In this document: piece by piece, positions 8,392-19,061 of the stretch
How positions within the stretch are numbered: the first letter of the stretch is position 1
Layout: the number at the start of each line of letters is the position of its first letter
Assembly: GCA_002437945.1 (NCBI GenBank)
Contig: DJSB01000011.1
Span: 1 to 51,683, forward strand
Source: Christensenella sp. UBA6345
Lineage (GTDB): Bacteria; Bacillota; Clostridia; Christensenellales; UBA1242
DNA: 51,683 nucleotides
Direction of reading: 5' to 3'
Made by a program: the position numbers and the translations under genes
The notes under the pieces: model-generated
The model's input: only the letters and a program-made list of their open reading frames with translations
What the model was told of the DNA's origin: nothing
The model's database searches: none

Positions 8392-8892
8392 TTAACTATA
8401 AGTAACTATAAATAAAGCAAGCACAACGCATACTGTTATTATAATTATGTTTTCTTTTATCAACTGCAGAGCGACACCTAAATCTTTTACATAGTACACC
8501 ACTACTCCCACAAATTTGTTTTGTGCAGGACTAACTGGTGTTTCTACTGTAACATTCTGGTCATTACCATCTGCAGCATCACCACGAGTGACTAATGCTA
8601 TATTAGCACCTTTACCTTTAATATCTACTACTCTGTGGGTTACATTGGTTTTGCCACCTACTTGATAGGTAATAACATCTCCTATTTGAACATCAGATAT
8701 AGGGACATGTTTAACTATAACAACCGTATTAACTGGCATAGTAGGAGTCATAGAACCTGTAAGAATAGTTAAAAACTTATAGCCAAAAGCAAACCCAGCA
8801 ACTAAAGCAATCAAGGCTGCCAAGCATATATTACGTAAAACTATTAATGATATTTTTAAAACTTTATTTTCTCGTTTGTAAATATTGCCCAT
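8392..8892 (-). CDS. sipW: SipW-type (ER-type) signal peptidase I
   Basis: 166 residues, AAAGG ribosome site. It has an N-terminal membrane helix (~12-37), then the catalytic Ser47 in LTGSMTPTMP. The second catalytic residue is His86 in THRVVDI rather than the Lys of ordinary bacterial signal peptidases; Ser-His pairing marks the ER/SipW type. TRGDAADGND supplies the conserved acidic box, and a C-terminal membrane helix ends the protein. In Bacillus, SipW cleaves TasA and TapA preproteins. Here it lies next to a group of proteins with matching AWF-type signals, which strongly supports it as their dedicated peptidase. No promoter is evident just upstream, so readthrough from the giant lipoprotein gene is possible. 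Confidence 0.9.
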   Translation of the reverse strand: MGNIYKRENKVLKISLIVLRNICLAALIALVAGFAFGYKFLTILTGSMTPTMPVNTVVIVKHVPISDVQIGDVITYQVGGKTNVTHRVVDIKGKGANIALVTRGDAADGNDQNVTVETPVSPAQNKFVGVVVYYVKDLGVALQLIKENIIIITVCVVLALFIVTYS

Positions 8893-8928
8893 TTTTTCCT
8901 TTCTTTTTCCAAAAATATTTTTTGTTTT

Positions 8929-8983
8929 TTTATAAAGCCAAAGACCAAAATCATATATAGAAATTGGTCTTTTTCTTTATAAA
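8929..8983. terminator. Two-part hairpin between giant lipoprotein gene and sipW
   Basis: Outer 9-bp stem TTTATAAAG/CTTTATAAA and inner 9-bp stem AAAGACCAA/TTGGTCTTT are separated by a 2x2 internal loop. There is no long T tract on the minus strand, so it may be a weak terminator or an mRNA processing or stability element that lets some transcript reach sipW. Confidence 0.55.
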
Positions 8984-8997
8984 GTTAATTGATAGCA

Positions 8998-11900
8998 TTA
9001 TACAGTTTGCCAATCAAGTACAGGCATACCATTGTTAACACTTACACTTCCGCTCTTGAATTTAGTACTTAAGTTGCCATTAGACAATATACCTTGTTTC
9101 AATGCGTCTTGACTCTCATACTTTGTACCAATCTTTTTAGTATTATCCGAGCTAACTGGGTTATATGTATTACCAGTAGGGTCAGCATATAGAATAACTG
9201 CACTTGAATATCTACCACTATCTACGTTAGAAATACCAATAATTGAACCATATTTTGCTTTATCAGTATTATTAATAACCACATTAGCAACATAAACATA
9301 TGAGTTACTAATTGCACCTGTACTTTCAGAAGCAACCAAACCACCAGCATAGGAAGTTTGACTACTGTCATTAGCAATACTAATAGTAATAGTTGTAACT
9401 ACTACATAACAATAATCAATTGTTCCAGTAGAACCACCGCCTATAGTTGTAGTATTGTTGGCAGCGATACCACCTGCTTTACCTTGACGACTACCACTTG
9501 CGTGAGTTGTTAAATCTCCAGTATTATAACTTTCAGTAATCTTACCATTATTCATAGCAGATATACCACCTACAGTATTACCTTGTAATAACCCTGTGTT
9601 ACCGCATTGAGTTATTATTTTATTATTGTTAACTGCAATACCAGCAACACTAGTTTGCATACTGCCAATTGTAAATCTATATTTAAAGTTTATGTTATTA
9701 ATACTGTTACGTATAGTACCATTATTGTCGTATACCATACCAGAGATATATTGTGATTGATTCATAGGCATATATACAATATCGGTTTCGCCCATTGTAG
9801 TTACGCCTTCAATATTACCATTATTAACTTGAGCAACAACTGCAAATATCTTTTGAGTATAATATGAAGTAGTTGCAGAGTTCTTAATAGTAAATGTTGT
9901 ATTCTTAACAACACCAGTAGCACCTATCTTATAGAAGAATGCGCTATTTTGAGTGTTATTGGAGTAATAGATATTGCTAATCTTATGTCCATTACCATCA
10001 AATACACCATTAAATGATTGTTCAACTTGTGAGCCAGAACCTGCTTTACCTATAACATAATCAGTTACATATTGCATGTTGGTTGAAGTCATAGATATAT
10101 CGTTAGCCAATTTAAAGTGGCTGTTTAGATAATAGTTAACATTAATAATATGTTGAGATTCTTTTAAGATATATGGATCGGTTTCCGTACCGCTACCACT
10201 ATCAAATATCAAGAATGTACCATTAATAGCATCGGTATATGCCGAGCACATACGTTTACCATTAACAGAAGTAATATAATTTAATACTCTTACACTGAAT
10301 GAACCTATAGTAGATAACTTGCAAGTGTTAACACCTTTATCCAATTTAGTTATAACTGGTTCGCCACCATTGTAAGTAATCTCTACCATACTCATAGTAT
10401 TATTGGATTTATTAACCCAACTAATAACACCAGTATTAGTATTAACAGTTAAGTTGGTTGGAGTTGTAGGAACTTCAACGGCTATCTCATTAGATTTATT
10501 ACTAATAGAGTAAATAGTACCATAAGCATAGTCGTAAGTATAATCGTTAGCATAAACTTGACAATATACCGAATATGTCTCGCCGAATGGGTGTGGTTGA
10601 TCTGGAGATAATGCATCATTATCAGCAACTGCTTTTAAGTTAAACTTAACAATATCACCCAAACCTTCAACATTATTCTCTTTAGTAATATATTCGTTAC
10701 CATCAGTGTTAACATTGAATGGTTCGAATGTGTAACTCTTAATTATATTGCCACTTTCGTCATACTTAACTGCTGTAAATCTATAATATACTGCATTAGT
10801 ATCACGTTTAACAACAACAAAGTTTTCTGGATTGCTATCGTCTTCTACTATGTATAGACTTGCATTTGGAGTATCCAATTTAACAAATTCCATAGTAACA
10901 ATATCAGAGTTAAACCAACAATATCCATCTGGAGTAGGATCTTGTGGATCATCTGGAGTTTCAGGAGTGTCTGGATTATCTGGATTATCCGGATTATCTG
11001 GGTCTTCCTTATCCCCTGTATCGTCAGGATTATCCTTATTTTCAGTATCATCAGGATTATCTGTTTGTTCTTCTCCGCCATCAGGATTGTCTGTATCAGA
11101 TGGCTTGGTTATATCATTAGGATCTGATGGATTAGGTACTACACCATTAGAACCATTATAACCTATCTCTATCTTATACAATCCACTTTCCATTAAGGAT
11201 TCATCAATTAACGATTTAACTAAATCATAACCTTCAGAAGTATTAATACTTTCATCTATCGCCAAATTAGTATTTTCATAAACTACAGAATCTACAGTTT
11301 TATCTGCATTAAGTTTGCTTATCTTAATGTTAACTCCGGTAGCAATAGAATAACTTAAATCAGTAGAATTCCATTTTAGTACACCACCTTCTACTCTTAA
11401 TTGTGGATTTTCAAGTTTCTTTGCTTGAACTTCTATACAGAAACCACCATTTAAGTATGTAGTATCTATAGTTGCAGGAAGTGCACGTATCCTAATAACA
11501 TATATACCATTATTAGGAGATAACATAGGAGATTCAAATATTCTTGTACGTCCTTCTTTAGCAAGTGAATAGGTGCTTAATTCTTCATCATATAGATATA
11601 CTTCATATCTTACACCTTCATTAACTTCTTGCCATGTTAATTTACCTTGTACCATCTCTATATCTTCTGGTGGTAATAATCTTTCGTATTTACCAGAAGT
11701 TAAAGAGTCACCATTAACGTATCCTTGTGCTTGTGGGTCTTCACCATCTGTCTGTCCCATTGCGTATACTTTAATCTCGTATTTATACATTAATTTATCT
11801 TCATTATATGTAGGATACATAGAAGAATCTAAATCAAAATAAATATATTCTTTATTTTCATCAGCATAGTTGTCCACATCTATAACAAGCATATCTGTCT

Positions 11901-14900
11901 TATATGGGTTAAGTAAAGAATCTGGATTCTCTGGATCTACTAAATATTGATTGATTGTTAAGTTGTATCTCTTAACTTCTTTATCAAGTATCTGCCATCT
12001 AAACAATCCGCCATATATTTCTGGTTGACCTACAATGTCACGTTTTTTAAATTGTAAATTTCTATTTGTACTTGTATCAGAAGAAATCTTATCGACACCA
12101 TTACCAAATACTTTACTTGTAACATAATATGGTCCGCCCGATACTGGGAAATAGCCATTATCTGTTAATGAATATATTACAATACCATTATTGATTGTAA
12201 TAAATGCTGAATGTGGATTTTCTTCTGATTCATCGCCACCGATAGTAATTTCTTTAGCATATTTATTATTGCTTCTATATACTTCATTATCGAATTCAGG
12301 GTCATATTTTGTACCCAATGAAGTACTCCAAATATAAATCTTTTGACTTATTGCAGAAGCAATCTGTGTAACAGCGATATTACCATCAACTATTGTTACG
12401 GTAGGGTTTTGCAATTTTTCTATTTCACAAGTATTGCCAATATTACTTGTTAAGTAAATTGTCGAATCTCCTATTGTTGTCGAATCATGAGTACCCAACG
12501 CTCTAACACTTAAAGTATAAATTGTTCCCGGTTTAACATCTGCACCTAAAGTAGATATTGGGAATCTATATGTATTATCACTACTTGTTTCAAACTGTGA
12601 TTTATTGGTTTCATTAATGATATATTCTACTTTAGTACCTTCAGCCATATCGGTTGCAGTGATTAAATATCTTTCTTCGTGACTAGAATCACTAAATGAT
12701 ACTTTGCTAAAGTACAAACAATCATTTTCAACCATAGTCTTTATACCAACTACTGGAGATTGTGGGATAGCCAATTTATGTCCAATAATAACATCGGTAT
12801 AACTTCCATTAACTACATTAATTACATCAGATATAAATAACGAACTTTCGCCTGGATCTGGATCAGTAGGCTCGGTAGGGTCTATTGGTTCTGTTGGTTC
12901 TTCCTTTTCATCTTCGTCAGCAGTAATCATACGTTGAGTAGGATTGTCCCAAATAGAATAAATTTCTTCTTTATTAGGGTCATCACCTGTACCACCTTGA
13001 GTACCATTGCCTAAAAATCTAATTTTTATTTCATAAGGGTTTTTAATCTTTGTAAAATTAAAATCATAATAATAATTAATTGTATTCTTGTCATTTTTAT
13101 CTTGTTCTATCTTTGTAACAAGTTGGTCTTTATACAATCTATTATTAATAGTTACTTCTATATTTTTATAGAATTCTATATTACTTGCTAGTATAGGCTC
13201 GGCATCAGACTTACCTGTAGCAGTATTAATTAAAACATTAGTAGCATTATCGTCTAAAGCATTGCCATTGTTAAGATATTTAATATATTCGTCAGTAGTC
13301 TTTAATTGCCAACTTACATATCCATCTCTTACAGCAAAACCTGTAGGTTTATTAGGTTTGTATACTTTAATAGTTGTAACTTCATTTACGCTTGTATTAA
13401 GAGTAGTAACACCATTACCCACAGCCCAAATTCTAACCATGTAGAATGTACCATCTAGATATACACTACTTTCTAGGCTTGCTTTTGTAACACCTGATGT
13501 TAAGAAACTAATAATATTGGCTTCATCAAAAGTTTCACCTTTGCAAATATCTACTTTATAATCAGTAGCATTAACAATTGCGTCCCAATTAACAATACCC
13601 TTGCTTATATAAATATTAGCATTACCTAGTACTGTTACTGGTGCTACCGAACCTTGGCTACCAGTCATATATTGCATTTCGGTAGGTTCGACATCTTCAT
13701 TACCTGTAGTACCTACTGCCACTACATAGAAACCGTATGAACCACTAGGTAAATTGGTTGGTATAGTTATACCAGCAGAACCAGAATTTTTACCAGCACA
13801 ATATACACCATCATAATCAGGATTATATTCTTCAAATAATTCGGACATATTACCTGATACTAATTTAATAACATAGCCTTCTGCATTTTCTACATTATCC
13901 CAATACAATTTAGAATCTTTAATTTCTATATTGTATATACTTGGTAACTTTTTAAACTGTAGAGTATTAGATTCGACACTATCAACGCAACCTTCTTTAA
14001 TTGCTCTAATTTTTATCTCATGCATTAAAGTATCATTAATCAAGTCGTTAACCATACGTGCTTCGGTAGGGTCAACAAAACTTTCGTGTACCACATCTAT
14101 AAGTGGGGCTTCTGTCACATCTGGATTTTCTGGATCTGGTTGGAAATCCGGATCAGGTTCTTGTGTAGTATAAGTAACTAACTTATTATCAAGATATATT
14201 TCAAATGTTATACCTTCGCCACCTTCATGTGACCAGTTAAGGTATCCGTTGGTTATACGTACATTAGTTACATGTTTAATAATAGAAATGTTATACGCAA
14301 AAGCCTGTGCATTAATAACATAATTATGAATATCACCTATAGGAGTAATATACATAATATAGTCGCCTTCTTCAAAGTCACTAGAGTATACTAAATCAAA
14401 GTTTTGAGCAGTAGCACCTACAGTACTGATAGTATAATCTTTAAAGGTAGTAACATTACTATCTTCTGGGTCAATATAAGCGAATGATACTAATACATGT
14501 GTAGCATCAGTATTATTGTTAGTCATTTCTACTTTATGTGTTTTTCTGTTGTAAGAAACATCACTAACCGAAGATAACAATGTTATTTTTATACTTTCGG
14601 ATTTTTCGCCATTGATATAACCAAATTTTTTACCACCTACTGGTGTAACAGTGTTTTTACCTTTTGCTTGAATAAAGAAATAATATTCGCCACTTTCTAA
14701 TTGGTCATACTTAAATTTCTTTTGTATTTCTGCACCATTATCTGTTTTACATTCAAATGGTGGAACACTAGCATCGTCTTTAATACCAATTTCAAAATAG
14801 AAATTATTAGTATCTCCCGATGTTACTCCGTCAAATGAATCAATAGTAAATGCACTCCATTTAAAGTAATAATCACGTTTGCCTATTTTTTCATCATCAC

Positions 14901-17900
14901 TAGAAGCATATGCCATAGCAATTATTGAAAAGTTGTTAACATCTGGTAATCTACAAATAACCATTTCACTAGGATTGCTACTAATATAACCACTTCTATG
15001 CGCAACCAAACCTACAGTATGGCTATTACCTTTTCTTACATTTAATGATGCTTTATTGTAATCTACTAAACCAGTGTTACTTGGAAGTAATTCGCCATCA
15101 ATATACAAGTCATAAACTTGGTCACTTGCTATATCCCAACGTAATATACCATCTTGAACACGTAAATTAAGTGATTCTTTATCAATTTTAATAATATTTT
15201 CAAGTCTAAATGATTGAATTGAATCTAGTATATCAGCATTATTACCCATACTAAATACTTCAATATTGTATGTCCCCGCTGGTAAGAAAGTAAGATCGGA
15301 CATATTAATTTCTACTGTATTGCTTAATGGGTCCAATTCAATATTTTCAAGCATATACACATCGGCATCTGCGTTATTAGCATCTGAAATTTCTATACGA
15401 TAAGTAATTGTACCATCACCAAAGTTAGTGATTATTAATACGTTATCATTAAGTACAACATTTCTAGGAGCATTAAGTAATCTTACACTACAACTTGTAG
15501 CAGGACTACCATTAATATAACCATTAACAGATTCTTCTTGTGAACCTACTGCAACAATATAGAAATTGTATAATCCAGCCACTGTCATCTTTGTTCTGAA
15601 ATCTTCTATGCTATATGATGTAGATGTAACTGTAACTTGATTACCAGTTTTATCGTCTATAATATAGCCTGTTGCATTATCTACTGCATTCCATACGAAT
15701 TGTTTGTTTACTACTTTAAAATCTGTAACCGAATTAAGTTTGGTTACTTTAAGTACTGAACTAAATTCGCTGTTTAGTTTATTAACACAAGTTACCATAA
15801 CTTTAATGCTATATTCAACTCCAGCATTAAGTCCGATAGGTGTACAATATACTACACCTTCTTTTGTGGTAAGTGTAACATTAAGAACTTCATAACTATT
15901 TTCATCTTCTGGATTCTGTGTGCCATAAACTATATAAGAATAATTACCATCTGTTTTTGCTGTCCAAGTAATAACACCATTAATTATCTTGAAATTTTCA
16001 ATTGTGGCACTTCTGCTAAATACAAATGGTTCACAATAATCTCCAGTAACTAGACTAGTGTTATCGCCCAAGGCTCTAATTCTAACTGAAATATCTTCCA
16101 ATTTATATGTTTCGGTATCAAAAGTATAGGTATTAACATTGTTAACAATAACAAATTGCTCTGCCTTATTACCATAAGTAATACCCAACTTATAACTTGT
16201 AGGAGATTGTCCACTAGGATTAGACCAAGTTAACACACCATTAACTACAGTTAAATTGGTAGGAACTCCCAATTTATCAAATTGTGTTTTTGTTACATTT
16301 GCATTAATATAGCAACTTTCACTAACATTGTTTTCCGAATTACCTATTGCAGTAATTTCGACATTGTATTTACCAGCAACATAATCTTCTGGTAATACTA
16401 ACTCTGTACCGGTAACACTATATGTATTGGTTATTTCGGCATCATCAGTTTTGGTAATAACTACACTATATTTTTCTGCATTGTTTACTGCATTCCATAC
16501 AAGTTTATAATTAGACTTAACATTATCATCTGCTATTGATTGTACTCTAATACTTAATGCATCAACACTTTCAAGTTTGATGATGGTTTTTAAAGCAAAA
16601 TCACTACTTAATATATTTCTTTCACTAGACAAGGCTTTAATTCTAACAACTCTTTCGCCACTAGTAATTGGTAAGTTGGCTACAAAATTATCTTCTGTAG
16701 TATATACTTCTTGGTCAGCATCAATATAAATTTTGTAAGTATAACCTTCTACTTTGTCCCAAGTAATATTACCATTGTCGACTTTAATATTAGTTGGACG
16801 AGTAAGTCTAGGAATAGTAATTGAAACTACATTAGAGCGTATGTATCTTACACCTTCGCCTTCAGCAAGAATATATATTACATTATCGCCTTCAACGATA
16901 TTTTTATTAATCTTGTAAGATTGAACTACACTACCTGAATTACCGATTATGGTATAGTCGCCACCATTAATCTTTACACTATAATTGATAGCATTGTCTA
17001 CACCATCAAAGTATAATGTGTCATTAAGTATGTATGCATTAGTTACTTGAGCCAATTTAACGAATTCAATTTCGTCAGCAAAGGCTTTACCACTAGTTAT
17101 ACTACGTACACCATCGCCTATAGCAACTATTTTTACTGTATGTCTACCTGCTTCATACTCGCCGATAGGTAAAGTATATGTACATTCATTAGTATTAGCC
17201 AAGAAATTATCATCTACAAAAACATTGTAACTTGTAGCATCAGTAACCGCTTGCCAAGTAATAACACCTGAATTGCTTACTGTACTTGCATTAACTTTAT
17301 CAAGTTTAGTAAATGTTAACTGTGTATCATACAAGTCGCCATTGGCTCTATTGATTACATCAGAAATAACTCCTAAAGCCTTAATATAAATACGATATGT
17401 ACCTACTACATCTATCTTCTCGGACAAATCCAAGTATGGAGATGTAGAAATTGTATATTTAGTATCTTCATCAGATTTAACAATTATTGCATAACTACTT
17501 GCGTCTGTTATAGCATTAAAAGTCAAAGTATTATCACTAATACTTGCACCATCTACTGTGCCTATACGAGTAAATTTAATTGAATTACTTTGACCTAGTA
17601 TAGTATGTGCAATATCTCCCACTGGGGTAACTGTAATAGTATATTCAGTACCCACAGCATAACTAGAATCTATAAGTATAAAATTATTAGTGATTTCAAA
17701 TTCGGATTCGTCTCCAATACTTGGGCTAACCGAAACTTTATAACTTGTAGCACCTTCCACTGCTTCAAATTTAACCAAACTTTCTGTAACTTCATTATTA
17801 ACTTCATTTTGGTTAAACAATGATAATTGTGGTTGTGCTAATTTACATATTGAATATTCGTCTGTATACTCCGATGCAATAATAAGATTGTTGTTTTCAT

Positions 17901-18807
17901 CTCTATTTTCATTGGATACAGCACAAACTTGAATAGTATGTGTAACTGTATCAGTAGGGTTAAACTGATAACTATTAGTACTTGGCATAACAGTTTGTCT
18001 TACCCCATCTATTTTAATGCAATATAATTTTGCTATAGGGTGAGCGTCCCAAGTAACTAGTCCATTATTGGCAGTAACATTGGTAACTTTTGAATATTTG
18101 ATAAAACTACATACATCGCTAAATCCACTATCGGTATAAATAGTACCATCGCCTATAGATTTAACTTTAACCATATGTTTAACATCATATGCAAGTGGTA
18201 TGTTTTCTGTAAATACTTCTAATCTAACATTATGTTCGGCATTAGTATTATTGGTATCAACAACTTCATATTCAACACCATCAATATCCACAATATATTT
18301 AGTTGCATGAGCAACATATGGAAATTCAATAGCATTAGCATATTTATCATAGAAAGTATTAGAATCAATACGTGGTGCACCTAGTTGAATAGGATCTGGT
18401 ATAACTTTAATAACAGTATTGGCTTGTAGGCTAGTACCTGCTACCGTTAAAGTAACTGTTACATCTCCTTGAGAAGAGATATTGGCTGCCGTAACTGTAA
18501 GTGTACCTGTAGAACCATCAAGAGTGGTGGTATTGCAAGCCAAAACTTTAGTCTCTTTACCAGTTGTATCAGTAACAACATTGTTGCTACTCATAGTAAC
18601 GTTAACTTTAGTGTTGGTAGTATCTACTGGCAAAATGCTGTAGTTAATATCTACACTATCTCCTACGTAAAGAGTTTTTTCAGTCACGTCTACAGCAATA
18701 CTTACTGGTTTGATATCTTTCTTTGAACAAGAACACCCAACGAAAAGTACGCTGGACAAAACTCCAATTATTAAAATAGCCAATGTTTTTATTCTTTTAC
18801 TATTCAT
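8998..18807 (-). CDS. Giant modular surface lipoprotein (Big_2, ~26 FN3-like modules, GLUG-like end)
   Basis: 3269 residues. The signal peptide ends at Cys25 (LFVGCSC), a lipobox-like site with an atypical Phe at -3. Residues ~35-140 resemble a bacterial Ig-like Big_2 domain. About 26 fibronectin-III-like modules follow, each starting near KL..V..., with NG.[IVL].W.A...A..Y as the core. Two acidic Pro-rich linkers break the array: one DPTEPTDPDP-type, encoded near 12,850-12,920, and one of DNPD repeats, encoded near 10,930-11,140. The last ~430 residues start with a GSGTETDPYIL..S signature and FNGVFDGNGHKISNIYY, and contain repeated GGI...N.G.I....N.G units as in GLUG-type adhesin regions. 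There is no LPXTG motif, so the N-terminal lipid is the only visible anchor. Likely a long adhesin or matrix scaffold. It heads the SipW/TasA-like locus. Confidence 0.85.
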   Translation of the reverse strand: MNSKRIKTLAILIIGVLSSVLFVGCSCSKKDIKPVSIAVDVTEKTLYVGDSVDINYSILPVDTTNTKVNVTMSSNNVVTDTTGKETKVLACNTTTLDGSTGTLTVTAANISSQGDVTVTLTVAGTSLQANTVIKVIPDPIQLGAPRIDSNTFYDKYANAIEFPYVAHATKYIVDIDGVEYEVVDTNNTNAEHNVRLEVFTENIPLAYDVKHMVKVKSIGDGTIYTDSGFSDVCSFIKYSKVTNVTANNGLVTWDAHPIAKLYCIKIDGVRQTVMPSTNSYQFNPTDTVTHTIQVCAVSNENRDENNNLIIASEYTDEYSICKLAQPQLSLFNQNEVNNEVTESLVKFEAVEGATSYKVSVSPSIGDESEFEITNNFILIDSSYAVGTEYTITVTPVGDIAHTILGQSNSIKFTRIGTVDGASISDNTLTFNAITDASSYAIIVKSDEDTKYTISTSPYLDLSEKIDVVGTYRIYIKALGVISDVINRANGDLYDTQLTFTKLDKVNASTVSNSGVITWQAVTDATSYNVFVDDNFLANTNECTYTLPIGEYEAGRHTVKIVAIGDGVRSITSGKAFADEIEFVKLAQVTNAYILNDTLYFDGVDNAINYSVKINGGDYTIIGNSGSVVQSYKINKNIVEGDNVIYILAEGEGVRYIRSNVVSITIPRLTRPTNIKVDNGNITWDKVEGYTYKIYIDADQEVYTTEDNFVANLPITSGERVVRIKALSSERNILSSDFALKTIIKLESVDALSIRVQSIADDNVKSNYKLVWNAVNNAEKYSVVITKTDDAEITNTYSVTGTELVLPEDYVAGKYNVEITAIGNSENNVSESCYINANVTKTQFDKLGVPTNLTVVNGVLTWSNPSGQSPTSYKLGITYGNKAEQFVIVNNVNTYTFDTETYKLEDISVRIRALGDNTSLVTGDYCEPFVFSRSATIENFKIINGVITWTAKTDGNYSYIVYGTQNPEDENSYEVLNVTLTTKEGVVYCTPIGLNAGVEYSIKVMVTCVNKLNSEFSSVLKVTKLNSVTDFKVVNKQFVWNAVDNATGYIIDDKTGNQVTVTSTSYSIEDFRTKMTVAGLYNFYIVAVGSQEESVNGYINGSPATSCSVRLLNAPRNVVLNDNVLIITNFGDGTITYRIEISDANNADADVYMLENIELDPLSNTVEINMSDLTFLPAGTYNIEVFSMGNNADILDSIQSFRLENIIKIDKESLNLRVQDGILRWDIASDQVYDLYIDGELLPSNTGLVDYNKASLNVRKGNSHTVGLVAHRSGYISSNPSEMVICRLPDVNNFSIIAMAYASSDDEKIGKRDYYFKWSAFTIDSFDGVTSGDTNNFYFEIGIKDDASVPPFECKTDNGAEIQKKFKYDQLESGEYYFFIQAKGKNTVTPVGGKKFGYINGEKSESIKITLLSSVSDVSYNRKTHKVEMTNNNTDATHVLVSFAYIDPEDSNVTTFKDYTISTVGATAQNFDLVYSSDFEEGDYIMYITPIGDIHNYVINAQAFAYNISIIKHVTNVRITNGYLNWSHEGGEGITFEIYLDNKLVTYTTQEPDPDFQPDPENPDVTEAPLIDVVHESFVDPTEARMVNDLINDTLMHEIKIRAIKEGCVDSVESNTLQFKKLPSIYNIEIKDSKLYWDNVENAEGYVIKLVSGNMSELFEEYNPDYDGVYCAGKNSGSAGITIPTNLPSGSYGFYVVAVGTTGNEDVEPTEMQYMTGSQGSVAPVTVLGNANIYISKGIVNWDAIVNATDYKVDICKGETFDEANIISFLTSGVTKASLESSVYLDGTFYMVRIWAVGNGVTTLNTSVNEVTTIKVYKPNKPTGFAVRDGYVSWQLKTTDEYIKYLNNGNALDDNATNVLINTATGKSDAEPILASNIEFYKNIEVTINNRLYKDQLVTKIEQDKNDKNTINYYYDFNFTKIKNPYEIKIRFLGNGTQGGTGDDPNKEEIYSIWDNPTQRMITADEDEKEEPTEPIDPTEPTDPDPGESSLFISDVINVVNGSYTDVIIGHKLAIPQSPVVGIKTMVENDCLYFSKVSFSDSSHEERYLITATDMAEGTKVEYIINETNKSQFETSSDNTYRFPISTLGADVKPGTIYTLSVRALGTHDSTTIGDSTIYLTSNIGNTCEIEKLQNPTVTIVDGNIAVTQIASAISQKIYIWSTSLGTKYDPEFDNEVYRSNNKYAKEITIGGDESEENPHSAFITINNGIVIYSLTDNGYFPVSGGPYYVTSKVFGNGVDKISSDTSTNRNLQFKKRDIVGQPEIYGGLFRWQILDKEVKRYNLTINQYLVDPENPDSLLNPYKTDMLVIDVDNYADENKEYIYFDLDSSMYPTYNEDKLMYKYEIKVYAMGQTDGEDPQAQGYVNGDSLTSGKYERLLPPEDIEMVQGKLTWQEVNEGVRYEVYLYDEELSTYSLAKEGRTRIFESPMLSPNNGIYVIRIRALPATIDTTYLNGGFCIEVQAKKLENPQLRVEGGVLKWNSTDLSYSIATGVNIKISKLNADKTVDSVVYENTNLAIDESINTSEGYDLVKSLIDESLMESGLYKIEIGYNGSNGVVPNPSDPNDITKPSDTDNPDGGEEQTDNPDDTENKDNPDDTGDKEDPDNPDNPDNPDTPETPDDPQDPTPDGYCWFNSDIVTMEFVKLDTPNASLYIVEDDSNPENFVVVKRDTNAVYYRFTAVKYDESGNIIKSYTFEPFNVNTDGNEYITKENNVEGLGDIVKFNLKAVADNDALSPDQPHPFGETYSVYCQVYANDYTYDYAYGTIYSISNKSNEIAVEVPTTPTNLTVNTNTGVISWVNKSNNTMSMVEITYNGGEPVITKLDKGVNTCKLSTIGSFSVRVLNYITSVNGKRMCSAYTDAINGTFLIFDSGSGTETDPYILKESQHIINVNYYLNSHFKLANDISMTSTNMQYVTDYVIGKAGSGSQVEQSFNGVFDGNGHKISNIYYSNNTQNSAFFYKIGATGVVKNTTFTIKNSATTSYYTQKIFAVVAQVNNGNIEGVTTMGETDIVYMPMNQSQYISGMVYDNNGTIRNSINNINFKYRFTIGSMQTSVAGIAVNNNKIITQCGNTGLLQGNTVGGISAMNNGKITESYNTGDLTTHASGSRQGKAGGIAANNTTTIGGGSTGTIDYCYVVVTTITISIANDSSQTSYAGGLVASESTGAISNSYVYVANVVINNTDKAKYGSIIGISNVDSGRYSSAVILYADPTGNTYNPVSSDNTKKIGTKYESQDALKQGILSNGNLSTKFKSGSVSVNNGMPVLDWQTV
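10930..11140 (-). repeat. DNPD-type low-complexity repeat inside the giant lipoprotein gene
   Basis: Tandem units close to GGATTATC(T/C), read on the plus strand, encode an Asp-Asn-Pro-rich linker on the minus strand. They interrupt the 24th FN3-like module. Short repeats of this sort change copy number easily, so the linker length may vary between strains. Confidence 0.7.
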
Positions 18808-18850
18808 AATATCACCACTTTATTTGTTAAAATTTTGACATTCTACACAT

Positions 18851-18878
18851 ATTGTAGCAAAAAATATCAAAACAACAA
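18851..18878 (-). promoter_or_regulatory. Probable promoter of the giant lipoprotein gene
   Basis: On the minus strand, TTGTTG, 16-base spacer, TACAAT, about 45 bases before the ATG. The only strong -10 candidate in the leader. Confidence 0.45.
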
Positions 18879-18965
18879 AATAAAATAATACTTAATACTA
18901 TTTAATTAATATAATTAATTAAAAATATTTTTCCTAAATTATCTTGTTTTTATGTATTTAAACAA

Positions 18966-19024
18966 CAAAAAAAGAACGATAATTATTGGCAATCATATGT
19001 CTACCATATATAATTATCGTTCTT
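18966..19024 (-). terminator. Intrinsic terminator after pheT
   Basis: A 15-bp stem, AAGAACGATAATTAT/ATAATTATCGTTCTT, followed on the minus strand by a seven-T run. It ends the pheST operon. Confidence 0.9.
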
Positions 19025-19061
19025 AAATATTTCATTAATCCCAATTGTAATTAAACAATCG

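Noticed and set aside
10930..11100. CRISPR-like short tandem repeats
   Set aside because: The repeats are coding, have no regular spacers, and no cas genes are nearby.
10832..11161. A 109-codon plus-strand ORF rich in Ser-Gly-Leu repeats
   Set aside because: It is antisense to the DNPD linker of the giant lipoprotein; the repeat character comes from the coding strand.
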